DNA of 10,700 nt from Propionibacteriaceae bacterium (GTDB lineage: Bacteria; Actinomycetota; Actinomycetes; Propionibacteriales; Propionibacteriaceae). The translations under genes were made by a program, and so were the position numbers. Position 1 is the first letter of the stretch. Each line of letters opens with the position of its first letter. Of the stretch, positions 1 through 5,817 are shown piece after piece. The DNA is taken from contig PMBM01000074.1 in the NCBI GenBank assembly GCA_003153855.1, positions 70,173 to 80,872 on the forward strand, written 5' to 3'. Below the pieces are notes generated by a model, which saw nothing but the letters and a program-made list of their open reading frames with translations, was not told the DNA's origin and ran no database searches.

Positions 1-591
1 GGCGGCGACCAGGGTCCGGAGCCGCAACCGGTTGACGATCAGCACCCCCACCAGCACCGGCAGCAGGAAGATCGCCTGGAGCTTGAACGCGAACGCGACA
101 CCGAACCAGGCGGAGGCGGCCCACGGGCGACCTCGGACGAGGCAGACGAGGCTGGCCAGGCAGAACGTCGCGTAGATCGAGTCGCACTGCGCCCACACCC
201 CGCTGTTCATCACCACGGTGGGGAGGAGGGCCACGATCGCGAACGCCACGAACGGGAGCCACTCGGACCGAGGACGGATGGCCGCCACGAGGCGGGAGGC
301 GGTGACCGCGAGGAGGACGTCGAACGCGATCGAGATCGCCTTGATCGCTGCGATCGCACGTACGGGCAGGTAGGTCGCGAGCGCGAGCAGCACGAGGTAC
401 GGCGTGTTGTAGTTCGAGAAGCTGCCGTCGGCGAGCGCTGCGAGGTGGCCGTGCTGCTCGATGTAGCTCCACCACCGCGACAGGAACGCGACGAAGTCAC
501 CCGACTGGAAGTCGACGAAGGCCCACCGCACGGCGACAGCGGCGAGTGCCACGGCCACATAGGCGAGACGGCGGATCGTGACGATGCGCAT
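1..591 (-). CDS. GT-C-type membrane glycosyltransferase, 3' part missing (runs off left edge)
   Basis: The first 197 residues of a polytopic membrane protein are visible with no stop before the window edge. Hydrophobic segments lie near residues 9-24, 64-100, 112-128, 140-152 and 158-187. The first extracytoplasmic loop carries S30-G-D32-F followed by W40-W41, then N60-Y-N-T-P-Y65. Later come K84-x-x-S-I-x-F-D91, N129-S-G-V-W-A-Q-C-D137-S-I-Y and F169-K-L-Q-A-I-F. This combination is typical of Gpi18/COG5542-like mannosyltransferases and related GT-C enzymes, which take sugar from a polyprenyl-phosphate donor and act at the outer face of the membrane; D32 would be the catalytic-site acidic residue. 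The ATG at 591 is chosen because GGAAGG lies 7 bases upstream. Only 19 bases separate it from the glycosidase stop, so it is probably the last seen gene of the sugar operon. Acceptor and donor are unknown. The family call is fairly sure, the specificity is not. Confidence 0.72.
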   Translation of the reverse strand, partial: MRIVTIRRLAYVAVALAAVAVRWAFVDFQSGDFVAFLSRWWSYIEQHGHLAALADGSFSNYNTPYLVLLALATYLPVRAIAAIKAISIAFDVLLAVTASRLVAAIRPRSEWLPFVAFAIVALLPTVVMNSGVWAQCDSIYATFCLASLVCLVRGRPWAASAWFGVAFAFKLQAIFLLPVLVGVLIVNRLRLRTLVAA

Positions 592-610
592 GTACGGACC
601 TTCCGGTGCG

Positions 611-2206
611 TCAGGAGTAGAGGGTGCCACCGAGCTCGTACGGGTCGGAGCCGGCCGGCGGCTGCCAGTCGTACGTACGCACCCCGTCGCCGCAGCGCCA
701 GCGCGTCGGCGTCGGGGAGGAGAACCAGTCGAGCGGCTCGATGCCGCCGGGCTGCCCCCCGTCCAGGGCGATCCGCAGGGCCGCCGCGAGGTCGGCATCC
801 ACGGCGTCGGTCCGGGACGTGGGGTCGATGGACACGAACAGAGCGGTCCCCGATCGGGCCACGAGGTCGAGGAACTGACGGTTGAGTGCCCAGTCGGTCT
901 GCGGGGTGCTCGCGACGCAGTCCGCGTCCACGGTGAAGAAGCGACCGTGCTGCGCCAGCCGGAACGCGAGGGTGTTGACGCCCATCCGCCGCGTACGCTC
1001 CCACGTCCGACCGGACGTGTCGTCCCCGGTCCGCTGAGCCTGAACCAGGCCGGCTGCGAGGTGGCCCACGACGTTGCACCCCAGCACGAGGCCATCTCCG
1101 GCCGCGTCATGGATCGCGCGGTACAGGTCGACGAGGACCTCTGCTGTCGTCCGTGTCCGGTCGGCGACGTGGACGCCCGGGGCGACGGGAGACGGCCCCA
1201 TCTGGAACCCCCAGCGCCCGAGCGTCTCGTACGTGGAGAAGTCGTGCTTGATGAGGTCGAAGCCCCAGGTGCGGAACCGGCGGATCGAGGTGACGACCTC
1301 CTCGACTGCCGCGGGGTGGCTGGGGTCGAGGGAGAACGCACCATCCCAGGGCCGCAGGGCAGCGGCATGGGTCTCACGCGACAGGAGCGGCCGGAACCAG
1401 AGTCCGGGACGTACGCCCTCGGCGGCGATCGCCTCGGCGGTGTCGGCCATGCTCGAGAAGTCGCCTCGCCCGCAGTCCCACGGACCGCCTGACGCGAGGC
1501 GGCCGTCGGCAACACCGTCGACGCTCCAGCCGTCGTCGACGACGGCGAAGGGCCGTACGGGATGGGAGCCCGACAGCTCGGAGATCATCCTCGCGTCCCG
1601 GATGACGGCGTCCAGCCCGAAGTCCTTCCCGTACGCGTAGTACCAGTTGTTGGCGCCGACGAGGGGACCCATGGGCAGGGGATCGCGGCAGACGGCCGAG
1701 GCCAGGTCGCACTGGGTTGCGTACGCATCGTCGCCCGTCACCCAGCGCACGACGGCCGCGGTGAGCGATCTGCCGCCGAGCTGTACGGGGTCGGCCCCGG
1801 CGCGGAGGTCGAGCCACAGGGAGAGGCCCGCGGGGTCGACCGACCAGCCGGCGAACGAGCCCGTACGGACATCCACTCCCGCTCCCCAGGACCCACCGGT
1901 GGGGGAGTGGACGACGACCATCCACGGATGGAGCTGTTCGGGTCTGGCGGCGTGCCAGGCAAGGTCGCCGTACGTACGTTCCCAGGCGTCACCGAGGACC
2001 AGGGCGTCCGTGGGGAGCTCCTGGTGCCAGCGCAGGTGGACCCTGCTCACCGCCTCGGCCTCCACGATGATCGCCAGACCCTCGACGTCGGGAAGGCACG
2101 ACACGGCGACCGAGCTACGGGACGGCTCGACCCAGGCGCTCCCGGGCTGGAGCTGTACCCGGACAAGGTCCGGGACGGGGACGTAGGTCACAAAGGTCAC
2201 TCTCAA
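611..2206 (-). CDS. Divergent GH36-like alpha-glycosidase (probable alpha-galactosidase), cytoplasmic
   Basis: This 531-residue protein has no signal peptide, so it should act in the cytoplasm. The N-terminal part, to about residue 180, looks like the beta-sandwich of clan GH-D. The barrel begins near G184-A-N-N-W-Y-Y and carries V223-D-D225-G-W, G268-L-W-F-R, L318-I-K-H-D322-F-S-T and R392-T-G-D-D396-T-S-G. D322 fits the catalytic nucleophile and D395 or D396 the acid/base; the 73-74 residue gap resembles the 66 in the GH36 enzyme at 6896-9094. However, KHDFST replaces the classical KWDHNR, and the SCSSGG motif is missing, so the substrate may differ from simple alpha-galactosides. The protein is about 200 residues shorter than a classical GH36. 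The outermost start is TTG at 2206. GTG at 2191, with GAGAG 8 bases upstream, is an attractive alternative. It follows the transporter genes in the same operon. Confidence 0.8.
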   Translation of the reverse strand: MRVTFVTYVPVPDLVRVQLQPGSAWVEPSRSSVAVSCLPDVEGLAIIVEAEAVSRVHLRWHQELPTDALVLGDAWERTYGDLAWHAARPEQLHPWMVVVHSPTGGSWGAGVDVRTGSFAGWSVDPAGLSLWLDLRAGADPVQLGGRSLTAAVVRWVTGDDAYATQCDLASAVCRDPLPMGPLVGANNWYYAYGKDFGLDAVIRDARMISELSGSHPVRPFAVVDDGWSVDGVADGRLASGGPWDCGRGDFSSMADTAEAIAAEGVRPGLWFRPLLSRETHAAALRPWDGAFSLDPSHPAAVEEVVTSIRRFRTWGFDLIKHDFSTYETLGRWGFQMGPSPVAPGVHVADRTRTTAEVLVDLYRAIHDAAGDGLVLGCNVVGHLAAGLVQAQRTGDDTSGRTWERTRRMGVNTLAFRLAQHGRFFTVDADCVASTPQTDWALNRQFLDLVARSGTALFVSIDPTSRTDAVDADLAAALRIALDGGQPGGIEPLDWFSSPTPTRWRCGDGVRTYDWQPPAGSDPYELGGTLYS

Positions 2207-2214
2207 GAAGACGT

Positions 2215-2254
2215 GATCCGGGTCCGCCGACGGAGGTCGCGGCGGACCCGGATC
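2215..2254 (-). terminator. Perfect 15-bp stem-loop between the binding-protein and glycosidase genes
   Basis: The arms GATCCGGGTCCGCCG (2215-2229) and CGGCGGACCCGGATC (2240-2254) are exact inverted repeats around a 10-base loop (2230-2239). In the transcript the stem is followed by ACGUCUUCUUGAGAG, only weakly U-rich. It begins 11 bases past the stop of the binding-protein gene and ends 8 bases before the TTG start of the glycosidase. It could be a leaky intrinsic terminator, or a 3' stabilising stem like those after binding-protein genes, which keeps transporter expression above enzyme expression. The stem is certain; its role is inferred. Confidence 0.65.
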
Positions 2255-2265
2255 GGGTCAGTGCA

Positions 2266-3630
2266 TCAGCTGAACAGGGCGTTGACCTGGGTGTTCGCTG
2301 CGGTCAACGAGTCGGCCTTGGCCTTCCCGGTGAACACGGCGTCGACCGCGGGCTGCATGATGCCCGTGACCTGCGAGGCGTGGTCGGTGATCGGGAACAG
2401 GAACGTCGTGCCGTCCTTGATGTGGACCAGGAAGGACGAGTTGACGTCGATGTTCTTGGCTCCGAAGGCCGTGCCGGCCGCATTGGTGCCGCTCGGGATC
2501 GCGGGGAAGACGACGCCGCTGGCGCCCACGATGTCCTGGGCCGCTGCGGAGCCGAGGTACTCGACCCACTTGGTCGCCGCGGCCTGGTTCTTGGACCCGG
2601 CCCAGACGGAGTCGGCGAGGCCGTTGTACATGCTCGAGCGCTTGCCGTTCGGGCCGATCGGTACGGGGGCGAGGCCGGTGTTGATGCCCTTGTAGCCGAA
2701 CATCTGGTTGATCATCCACGAGCCGTTGGTGATCATCGCGTACTTGCCGGCACCGAAGATGTCAGCGGAACTCTGCCCCGTGATGGACTCGACGGTCGGC
2801 ATGTAGCCCTTCTCGATGAGGCTGCGCATCCAGGCCATGGTGTTCTGGAACTCGGGCTTGTCGTAGTTGTAGTGCGTGCCCCAGGGGTTCTTGTCGGTGA
2901 ACGTCCAGCTGGTGGTTCCGGTGTACATGCTCCACTGGGTCTGGCCGTTGCCACCGCCGGAGCCGCCGTCGAGACCGAGCCCGTAGACCTTGACCTTGCT
3001 CTTGTCGAAGCCTGCCTCGTCGCCGCGCTTGCCGTTGTTGTCGATGGTCAGGTGGGCGATCGTCTTCTCGTACGTGCCGCCGTCCGTGGGGTTCCACGTG
3101 AGCTTGGCGAGGTCGGCCTCGGCCACGCCGGCCGCCTTGACGAGGTCCTTGTTGTAGAAGATCGAGACGGTGTCGAAGTCCTTCGGCAGGCCATAGCGCT
3201 TGCCGTCCTGCCCGACCCAGAGGTCGGCAAGACCCTTCTGGTAGATGTCGGTCTTGATGCCGTCCGCCTTCAGCGCGTCGTCCAGCGACAGGAGCTGGCC
3301 CTGGGTGACGAACTCGGGGTACTTCGACAGGTGGTTGGTGAAGACGTCCGGAGCGGTGCCGGCCACGAAGCCGTTGGTCACGTTCGTCCAGTAGTCGTCC
3401 CAGCTGTACTGGGTGATCTTCACGGTGATGTTCGGGTTCGCGGCGTGGAACGCGTCCGCGACCTTCTGGTAGACGGGCTGCTGGTTGCTGTCCCAGAGCC
3501 AGTAGGTGACCTCGCCTGAGGCACTGCTCGTGCTGGCGGCCGGGGTCTGGCTGGAACACGCAGCGGCAGTCGCTGCGATGGCGATTCCGGCGAGCCCCAC
3601 CAGGGCCTGCCTACGAGTGAAAGCGGTCAT
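2266..3630 (-). CDS. Carbohydrate ABC transporter substrate-binding lipoprotein (CUT1 family)
   Basis: This 454-residue extracytoplasmic solute-binding protein should capture the sugar and deliver it to the two permeases encoded just upstream. The N-terminus has T5-R6-R7-Q-A-L, a twin-arginine-like start, then a hydrophobic stretch and T-A-A-A-C25-S-S, a lipobox with an unusual Ala at position -3. C25 would be the lipidated residue of the mature protein. The body shows typical family-1 binding-protein features: EVTYWLWDS near residue 40, the AGTAPDVF segment near residue 90, Y-G-L-P-K-D-F-D-T-V-S-I-F-Y-N-K-D-L, and M-I-T-N-G-S-W in the second lobe. The ATG at 3630 is preferred over an ATG 75 bases upstream because it gives the signal peptide immediately and has AGAAGGA 8 bases before it. 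Being third behind its permeases is less common than being first. Ligand is inferred from the neighbouring glycosidases, probably an alpha-galactoside. Confidence 0.93.
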   Translation of the reverse strand: MTAFTRRQALVGLAGIAIAATAAACSSQTPAASTSSASGEVTYWLWDSNQQPVYQKVADAFHAANPNITVKITQYSWDDYWTNVTNGFVAGTAPDVFTNHLSKYPEFVTQGQLLSLDDALKADGIKTDIYQKGLADLWVGQDGKRYGLPKDFDTVSIFYNKDLVKAAGVAEADLAKLTWNPTDGGTYEKTIAHLTIDNNGKRGDEAGFDKSKVKVYGLGLDGGSGGGNGQTQWSMYTGTTSWTFTDKNPWGTHYNYDKPEFQNTMAWMRSLIEKGYMPTVESITGQSSADIFGAGKYAMITNGSWMINQMFGYKGINTGLAPVPIGPNGKRSSMYNGLADSVWAGSKNQAAATKWVEYLGSAAAQDIVGASGVVFPAIPSGTNAAGTAFGAKNIDVNSSFLVHIKDGTTFLFPITDHASQVTGIMQPAVDAVFTGKAKADSLTAANTQVNALFS

Positions 3631-3701
3631 TCGGGTTTTCCTTCTCTGTGGTGGTTTGGGACTTCCGTCGTTCCTGTCGTTGGCTCGGGGAGGCATCCGG
3701 A

Positions 3702-3716
3702 CCAACGAAGCGTTGG
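3702..3716 (-). other. Small hairpin in the gap between permease and binding-protein genes
   Basis: CCAACG and CGTTGG form a 6-bp stem around a 3-base loop, 6 bases after the permease stop codon and about 70 bases before the binding-protein start. The 92-base gap (3631-3722) is the longest one inside the leftward operon. The hairpin could be an RNA processing or stabilising element; a separate promoter in the gap is not evident. Such a short stem can also arise by chance. Confidence 0.3.
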
Positions 3717-3722
3717 GGTTGG

Positions 3723-4652
3723 CTACTTCACGCCCGAGTAGCCGATCGAGTCGATGATCTTGCGGGCGAATGCGAAGAACAGGACCAGGACGGGCGCCGC
3801 CGCGATCAGGGTTGCCGCCATGAGACCCGCCCAGTCAGGGGAGCCAGCGGGGGTCTGTGACCGGAAGACGCCGAGAGCGACCGTGAGCACTCTCGTCTGC
3901 TCGTTGTTTCCGACCAGCAGCGGCCAGAAGTAGTCGTTCCACGTCGCGATGAAGGTCAAGATGGCCAGGGTGGTCACCGGAGCCGTGCTCATCGGCAGGA
4001 TGATCCGGAAGAACGTGCGCCACGGTCCTGCGCCATCCAGGGCAGCGGACTCCTCGATCTCCCGACTGATGCCCAGGAAGAACTGCCGCAGGAAGAAGAT
4101 CGCGAACGGCGTCATGAGGAACCCCGGCAGGATCATGCCGGGCAGGGTGTTCAGCAGCCCAAGGTTCTTCACGAGGATGAAGTTGGGCAGGCTCGTGAAG
4201 ATCGGCGGGACGAGCAGGGCGCCGAGGAACACCCCGAAGACCAGGTTGCGTCCTGGCCAGCGCAGCCGGGCGAAGGCGTAGGCGGCCATGGAGCAGAAGA
4301 ACACCTGTCCAAGGGTCACGGCGCCGGCGTAGACGAAGGAGTTGCGGAGGTACAGCCAGAAGTTCACCGAGGCGCCGGAGCCGCCTTCCGCGACCGCTTG
4401 CGCCTTGGTTCCGAGACCGAGGACGCGCTCGAACGCGCCCCAGGTGAAGTCGACCGGCAGAAGCGAGTTGGGCGCTGAGGGCAGGGATCGGGTGGTCGAG
4501 AGCGCGGTCCGCAGCATCCAGTAGAAGGGGAAGAGGGTGACGATGAGGAAGGCGATCATCGCGGCCCAGGCGAGGATGCGTCCGGGACTGAGGCGGCGAT
4601 GGTGCCTCCGTACCTGCGGCTTGGCGGAGTCATGAACGGTGGTCGTAGTCAT
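3723..4652 (-). CDS. Carbohydrate ABC transporter permease, MalG-like (CUT1)
   Basis: This 309-residue inner-membrane permease forms the translocation pore together with the MalF-like partner. Six membrane segments lie near residues 26-46, 106-128, 137-158, 172-190, 225-245 and 277-297. The cytoplasmic EAA loop, which docks on the ATPase, is E201-S-A-A-L-D-G-A-G-P-W-R, ending at L-P220. The C-terminus G-Y-S-G-V-K is usual for MalG-like proteins. The start is decided by the ribosome-binding site: AGGAGG directly abuts an ATG at 4658 (no spacing) but stands 6 bases before the ATG at 4652, so 4652 is used. The gene starts 11 bases after the first permease, whose TAA stop overlaps the Shine-Dalgarno, suggesting translational coupling. 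No ATPase gene accompanies it. Confidence 0.95.
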   Translation of the reverse strand: MTTTTVHDSAKPQVRRHHRRLSPGRILAWAAMIAFLIVTLFPFYWMLRTALSTTRSLPSAPNSLLPVDFTWGAFERVLGLGTKAQAVAEGGSGASVNFWLYLRNSFVYAGAVTLGQVFFCSMAAYAFARLRWPGRNLVFGVFLGALLVPPIFTSLPNFILVKNLGLLNTLPGMILPGFLMTPFAIFFLRQFFLGISREIEESAALDGAGPWRTFFRIILPMSTAPVTTLAILTFIATWNDYFWPLLVGNNEQTRVLTVALGVFRSQTPAGSPDWAGLMAATLIAAAPVLVLFFAFARKIIDSIGYSGVK

Positions 4653-4658
4653 AGCCAT

Positions 4659-4665
4659 CCTCCTT
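4659..4665 (-). promoter_or_regulatory. Shine-Dalgarno that overlaps the preceding stop and fixes the MalG-like start
   Basis: Read on the minus strand, TAAGGAGGATGGCTATG holds the stop codon of the first permease (TAA, 4666-4664), an AAGGAGG ribosome-binding site sharing bases with that stop, and two in-frame ATGs. The spacing of 6 bases selects the second ATG. Shared stop and ribosome-binding site imply coupled translation of the two permeases in equal amounts. Confidence 0.8.
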
Positions 4666-5608
4666 ATGCGAGGTCGGAGTCGCCGGCGCGGAGCAGGCGG
4701 AGTTGAAGGGCTGCCATCACGGCCAGGATCAGGAAGAGGACCACAGAGATCGCGCTGGCATAGCCGAACTGACCTTCCGCGAAACCCTTTTGGTAGATGT
4801 AGTACTGAAGGACCCGGGTCACGTTGACCGGCCCGCCGCGGGTGGTGACGGCGACCGTGTCGAACACCTGGAACGAGCCGGTCACAGTGATGACCAGGAT
4901 CATCGCCAGCACTGGTCGCAGCAGCGGCAGCGTCATCCGCCAGAACGAGGACCATTCAGAGCTGCCGTCGATCGACGCCGCCTCGTACACGTACTTCGGG
5001 ATCGTCTGGAGACCGGCGAACACCAGCAGGGCGGTGTATCCCATGTGCCGCCACACGTTGACGAACGCGATCGTCGGGATGGCCCAGAACGAGTCACCGA
5101 AGAATGCGATCTTGTTGGCCCCGGTCCACTCGATGAACTGGTTGACCAGACCGATCTGGTAGTCCAGCAGCCAGAACCACACCATGGCGGCGATGACGTT
5201 GGAGATCAGCCACGGCAGGAGCAACGCCCCGCGGAGGATGACCGACTTGGTGAGCCGTTGCATCATGACCGCCAGCACGAGGGCGATCACTGTCTGGAAG
5301 CCGATGTTCAGCACCACGTACTCGAGCGTCACCCCGAGCGCGTTCCAGAACAGGGGGTCCTTGCCGATCCGCACGAAGTTCTCGAAGCCGATCCACTTGG
5401 GCGTGCCCAGGACGTTGTACTGCGTCATGCTGAAGTAGAAGCCGCGGATCATCGGGTACACGTAGAAGACCAGGAACCCGATCGTCGCCGGCGCAATGAA
5501 GATCAGCGCGGGGACCAGCTCACTGCGACCACCTGCTGATCGCGACGACGAGTCTCGCCCAGAACGCTTGGCCCGTGGGGCCCGTTTGACGATGGATTCA
5601 GCACTCAC
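4664..5608 (-). CDS. Carbohydrate ABC transporter permease, MalF-like (CUT1)
   Basis: This 314-residue inner-membrane protein is the first gene of the leftward operon. A basic, cytoplasmic N-terminus (residues 1-30, rich in Arg, Lys and Ser) precedes six membrane segments near 31-52, 96-116, 126-148, 174-200, 232-252 and 283-304. The segment Y50-Y-P-M-I-R-G-F-Y-F-S is typical of the family. The EAA loop runs E209-A-A-S-I-D-G-S-S-E-W, ending in L-P-L-L-R-P232, and is the ATPase docking site. I chose GTG at 5608, with GAAGGG 7 bases upstream, over more distal ATGs at 5656, 5644 and 5749: the one at 5656 lies inside a palindrome arm, and 5749 would place the start upstream of the likely promoter. 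With the MalG-like protein it should import the sugar delivered by the lipoprotein. Confidence 0.94.
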   Translation of the reverse strand: MSAESIVKRAPRAKRSGRDSSSRSAGGRSELVPALIFIAPATIGFLVFYVYPMIRGFYFSMTQYNVLGTPKWIGFENFVRIGKDPLFWNALGVTLEYVVLNIGFQTVIALVLAVMMQRLTKSVILRGALLLPWLISNVIAAMVWFWLLDYQIGLVNQFIEWTGANKIAFFGDSFWAIPTIAFVNVWRHMGYTALLVFAGLQTIPKYVYEAASIDGSSEWSSFWRMTLPLLRPVLAMILVITVTGSFQVFDTVAVTTRGGPVNVTRVLQYYIYQKGFAEGQFGYASAISVVLFLILAVMAALQLRLLRAGDSDLA

Positions 5609-5646
5609 CGCGTTTCCCTTCGTTGGGAGTCGCCCGGCGGTCATTG

Positions 5647-5675
5647 CCGGGGTCATCGGCTGTCGATGACCCCGG
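5647..5675. promoter_or_regulatory. Perfect 12-bp-arm palindrome at the start of the transporter operon
   Basis: CCGGGGTCATCG (5647-5658) and CGATGACCCCGG (5664-5675) are exact inverted repeats around GCTGT. On the minus strand the palindrome directly follows the best -10 candidate (5676-5681), so the predicted start of transcription near 5669 falls inside it. This placement suits an operator that blocks promoter clearance. If transcription starts further upstream it would instead be a strong 5' leader hairpin. The 5-base spacer is unlike the usual CG-centred LacI-family operator, so the cognate protein is uncertain. Confidence 0.6.
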
Positions 5676-5704
5676 ACGCTACACGAGTAGATTCGTTGAT
5701 GCAA
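5676..5704 (-). promoter_or_regulatory. Candidate promoter of the leftward transporter operon
   Basis: On the minus strand TTGCAT (5704-5699) is followed after 17 bases by TAGCGT (5681-5676). The first matches the -35 consensus in four of six positions, and the second has the TAnnnT pattern tolerated by actinobacterial housekeeping sigma factors. The predicted transcript would begin near 5669, giving a leader of about 60 bases before the GTG at 5608. This stretch is the most AT-rich part of the locus. This is inference from pattern only. Confidence 0.35.
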
Positions 5705-5708
5705 GACC

Positions 5709-5722
5709 TTGACGTGGATCAA
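5709..5722. promoter_or_regulatory. Weak candidate operator half-site pair, TTGA-6-TCAA
   Basis: TTGACGTGGATCAA in the divergent region has inverted 4-base outer arms around six non-symmetric bases. It lies just upstream of the predicted -35 of the transporter operon, between it and the regulator gene. LacI-family proteins bind sites of this general size, but the centre here lacks the usual CG and symmetry is limited, so it is listed only as a candidate. Confidence 0.2.
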
Positions 5723-5804
5723 ATGAGGCGCGAACCTGTAAGGCAGCACGCGGGATCACCCAAAGTTGTCTATTGGTGTAGATTCCCGCCATCGAGGACG
5801 ATGC

Positions 5805-5809
5805 GGAGG
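5805..5809 (+). promoter_or_regulatory. Ribosome-binding site selecting the GTG start of the regulator
   Basis: GGAGG, followed by further G residues, lies 8 bases before GTG at 5818. The next in-frame start, ATG at 5842, has only GAGGG 4 bases ahead of it. Spacing favours the GTG and adds eight residues ahead of the ATG-started form. Confidence 0.6.
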
Positions 5810-5817
5810 GGGATCCA

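Noticed and set aside
1562..2695. Plus-strand open frame of 377 codons
   Set aside because: It spans the junction of two well-supported minus-strand genes and the stem-loop, has no recognisable domain, and follows from high GC content.
2380..3519. Plus-strand open frame of 379 codons
   Set aside because: It lies entirely opposite the binding-protein gene and has a repetitive Val/Asp/Gly/Arg composition with no motif.
3631..3705. Longer form of the binding protein starting at 3705
   Set aside because: It would add 25 hydrophilic residues ahead of the signal peptide; the ATG at 3630 has a good ribosome-binding site and gives a normal Tat-lipoprotein start.
4653..4955. Longer form of the MalG-like permease starting at 4955
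   Set aside because: The extra 101 residues overlap the coding sequence of the MalF-like gene and are hydrophilic shadow sequence; AGGAGG before 4652 decides the start.
5609..5668. Riboswitch in the leader of the transporter operon
   Set aside because: The predicted leader is only about 60 bases and shows no known riboswitch core beyond part of the palindrome.
5609..5749. Longer form of the MalF-like permease starting at 5749, 5656 or 5644
   Set aside because: The start at 5749 would lie upstream of the predicted promoter, the one at 5656 lies inside the palindrome, and none has a ribosome-binding site.
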